Source of the DNA: Campylobacterota bacterium
GTDB taxonomy: Bacteria; Campylobacterota; Campylobacteria; Campylobacterales; Sulfurovaceae
Length of the DNA: 5,023 bases
Direction of reading: 5' to 3'
Assembly (NCBI GenBank): GCA_003646525.1
Contig: QMKU01000132.1
Coordinates: forward strand, 1 to 5,023
Shown: positions 5,010-5,023 of the stretch, in pieces
Position numbering within the stretch: the stretch's first letter is position 1
Layout: each line of letters begins with the position of its first letter
Notes under the pieces: generated by a model
The model's input: only the letters and a program-made list of their open reading frames with translations
Told to the model about the DNA's origin: nothing
Database searches by the model: none
Program-made: the position numbers and the translations under genes

Positions 5010-5023
5010 AAAGGATCTCCCAT
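5010..5023 (+). other. Ribosome binding site and first two bases of a rightward gene cut by the window edge
   Basis: AAAGGA at 5010-5015 is followed by TCTCCC and then AT at 5022-5023, so an ATG would begin at 5022 with 6 nt spacing. The T-tract promoter upstream fits a gene transcribed to the right, divergent from the FmdE-like operon. Nothing of its protein sequence is visible, so its identity cannot be judged. On the - strand the CAT at 5021-5023 would open only a 7-codon frame. Confidence 0.55.

Noticed and set aside
1..5023. CRISPR arrays, tRNA or rRNA genes, insertion sequences, attachment sites
   Set aside because: Reading both strands showed no regularly spaced direct repeats, no tRNA-like cloverleaf with a CCA end, no transposase frame and no terminal inverted repeats.

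Overview
The window looks like a piece of a Campylobacterota (epsilonproteobacterial) chromosome, probably from a free-living respiratory genus of the Sulfurimonas/Sulfurovum kind. This rests on three things: moderately AT-rich DNA, -10 boxes preceded by T-tracts rather than -35 hexamers, and the gene order NifU-like protein / conserved hypothetical / murE, which I recall from Campylobacter. The genus is an inference; no rRNA or other marker gene is present.

Region 1 (1-2222, + strand) is a compact housekeeping operon. A putative promoter precedes a small NifU C-terminal-domain iron-sulfur scaffold (TTG start). A 193-residue TPR-like protein of unknown function follows after 2 bp, and then a short meso-diaminopimelate-type MurE ligase that overlaps it by 4 bp. 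The tight packing suggests translational coupling.

Region 2 (2226-4844, - strand) is a four-gene operon that meets murE tail to tail with only 3 bp between stop codons. In transcription order it encodes an FmdE-like cysteine/histidine protein, a hemerythrin-domain protein with all expected di-iron ligands, a DUF2249 protein (TTG start, 4-bp overlap) and a roughly 12-helix membrane protein with intramembrane histidines reminiscent of the heme-copper oxidase/NnrS type. Comparable membrane protein, DUF2249 and hemerythrin sets occur near denitrification and nitric-oxide genes in other proteobacteria.

Region 3 (4845-5023) is a divergent control region. It holds a perfect FNR-type palindrome (TTGAT-N4-ATCAA) lying 22 bp upstream of a perfect TATAAT on the - strand, which puts it at exactly -41.5 from the expected start site, the class II activator position. 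The region-2 operon is therefore probably switched on by a CRP/FNR-family regulator under low oxygen or nitrosative conditions. Rightward, there are one or two + strand promoter candidates, two further perfect inverted repeats, and a ribosome binding site for a gene whose ATG begins at 5022 and runs out of the window.

The most interesting candidate is the region-2 operon with its FNR-type promoter: a probably co-regulated set of one membrane and three soluble proteins, none with a settled biochemical role, plausibly used in handling NO, nitrite or redox stress during anaerobic respiration.
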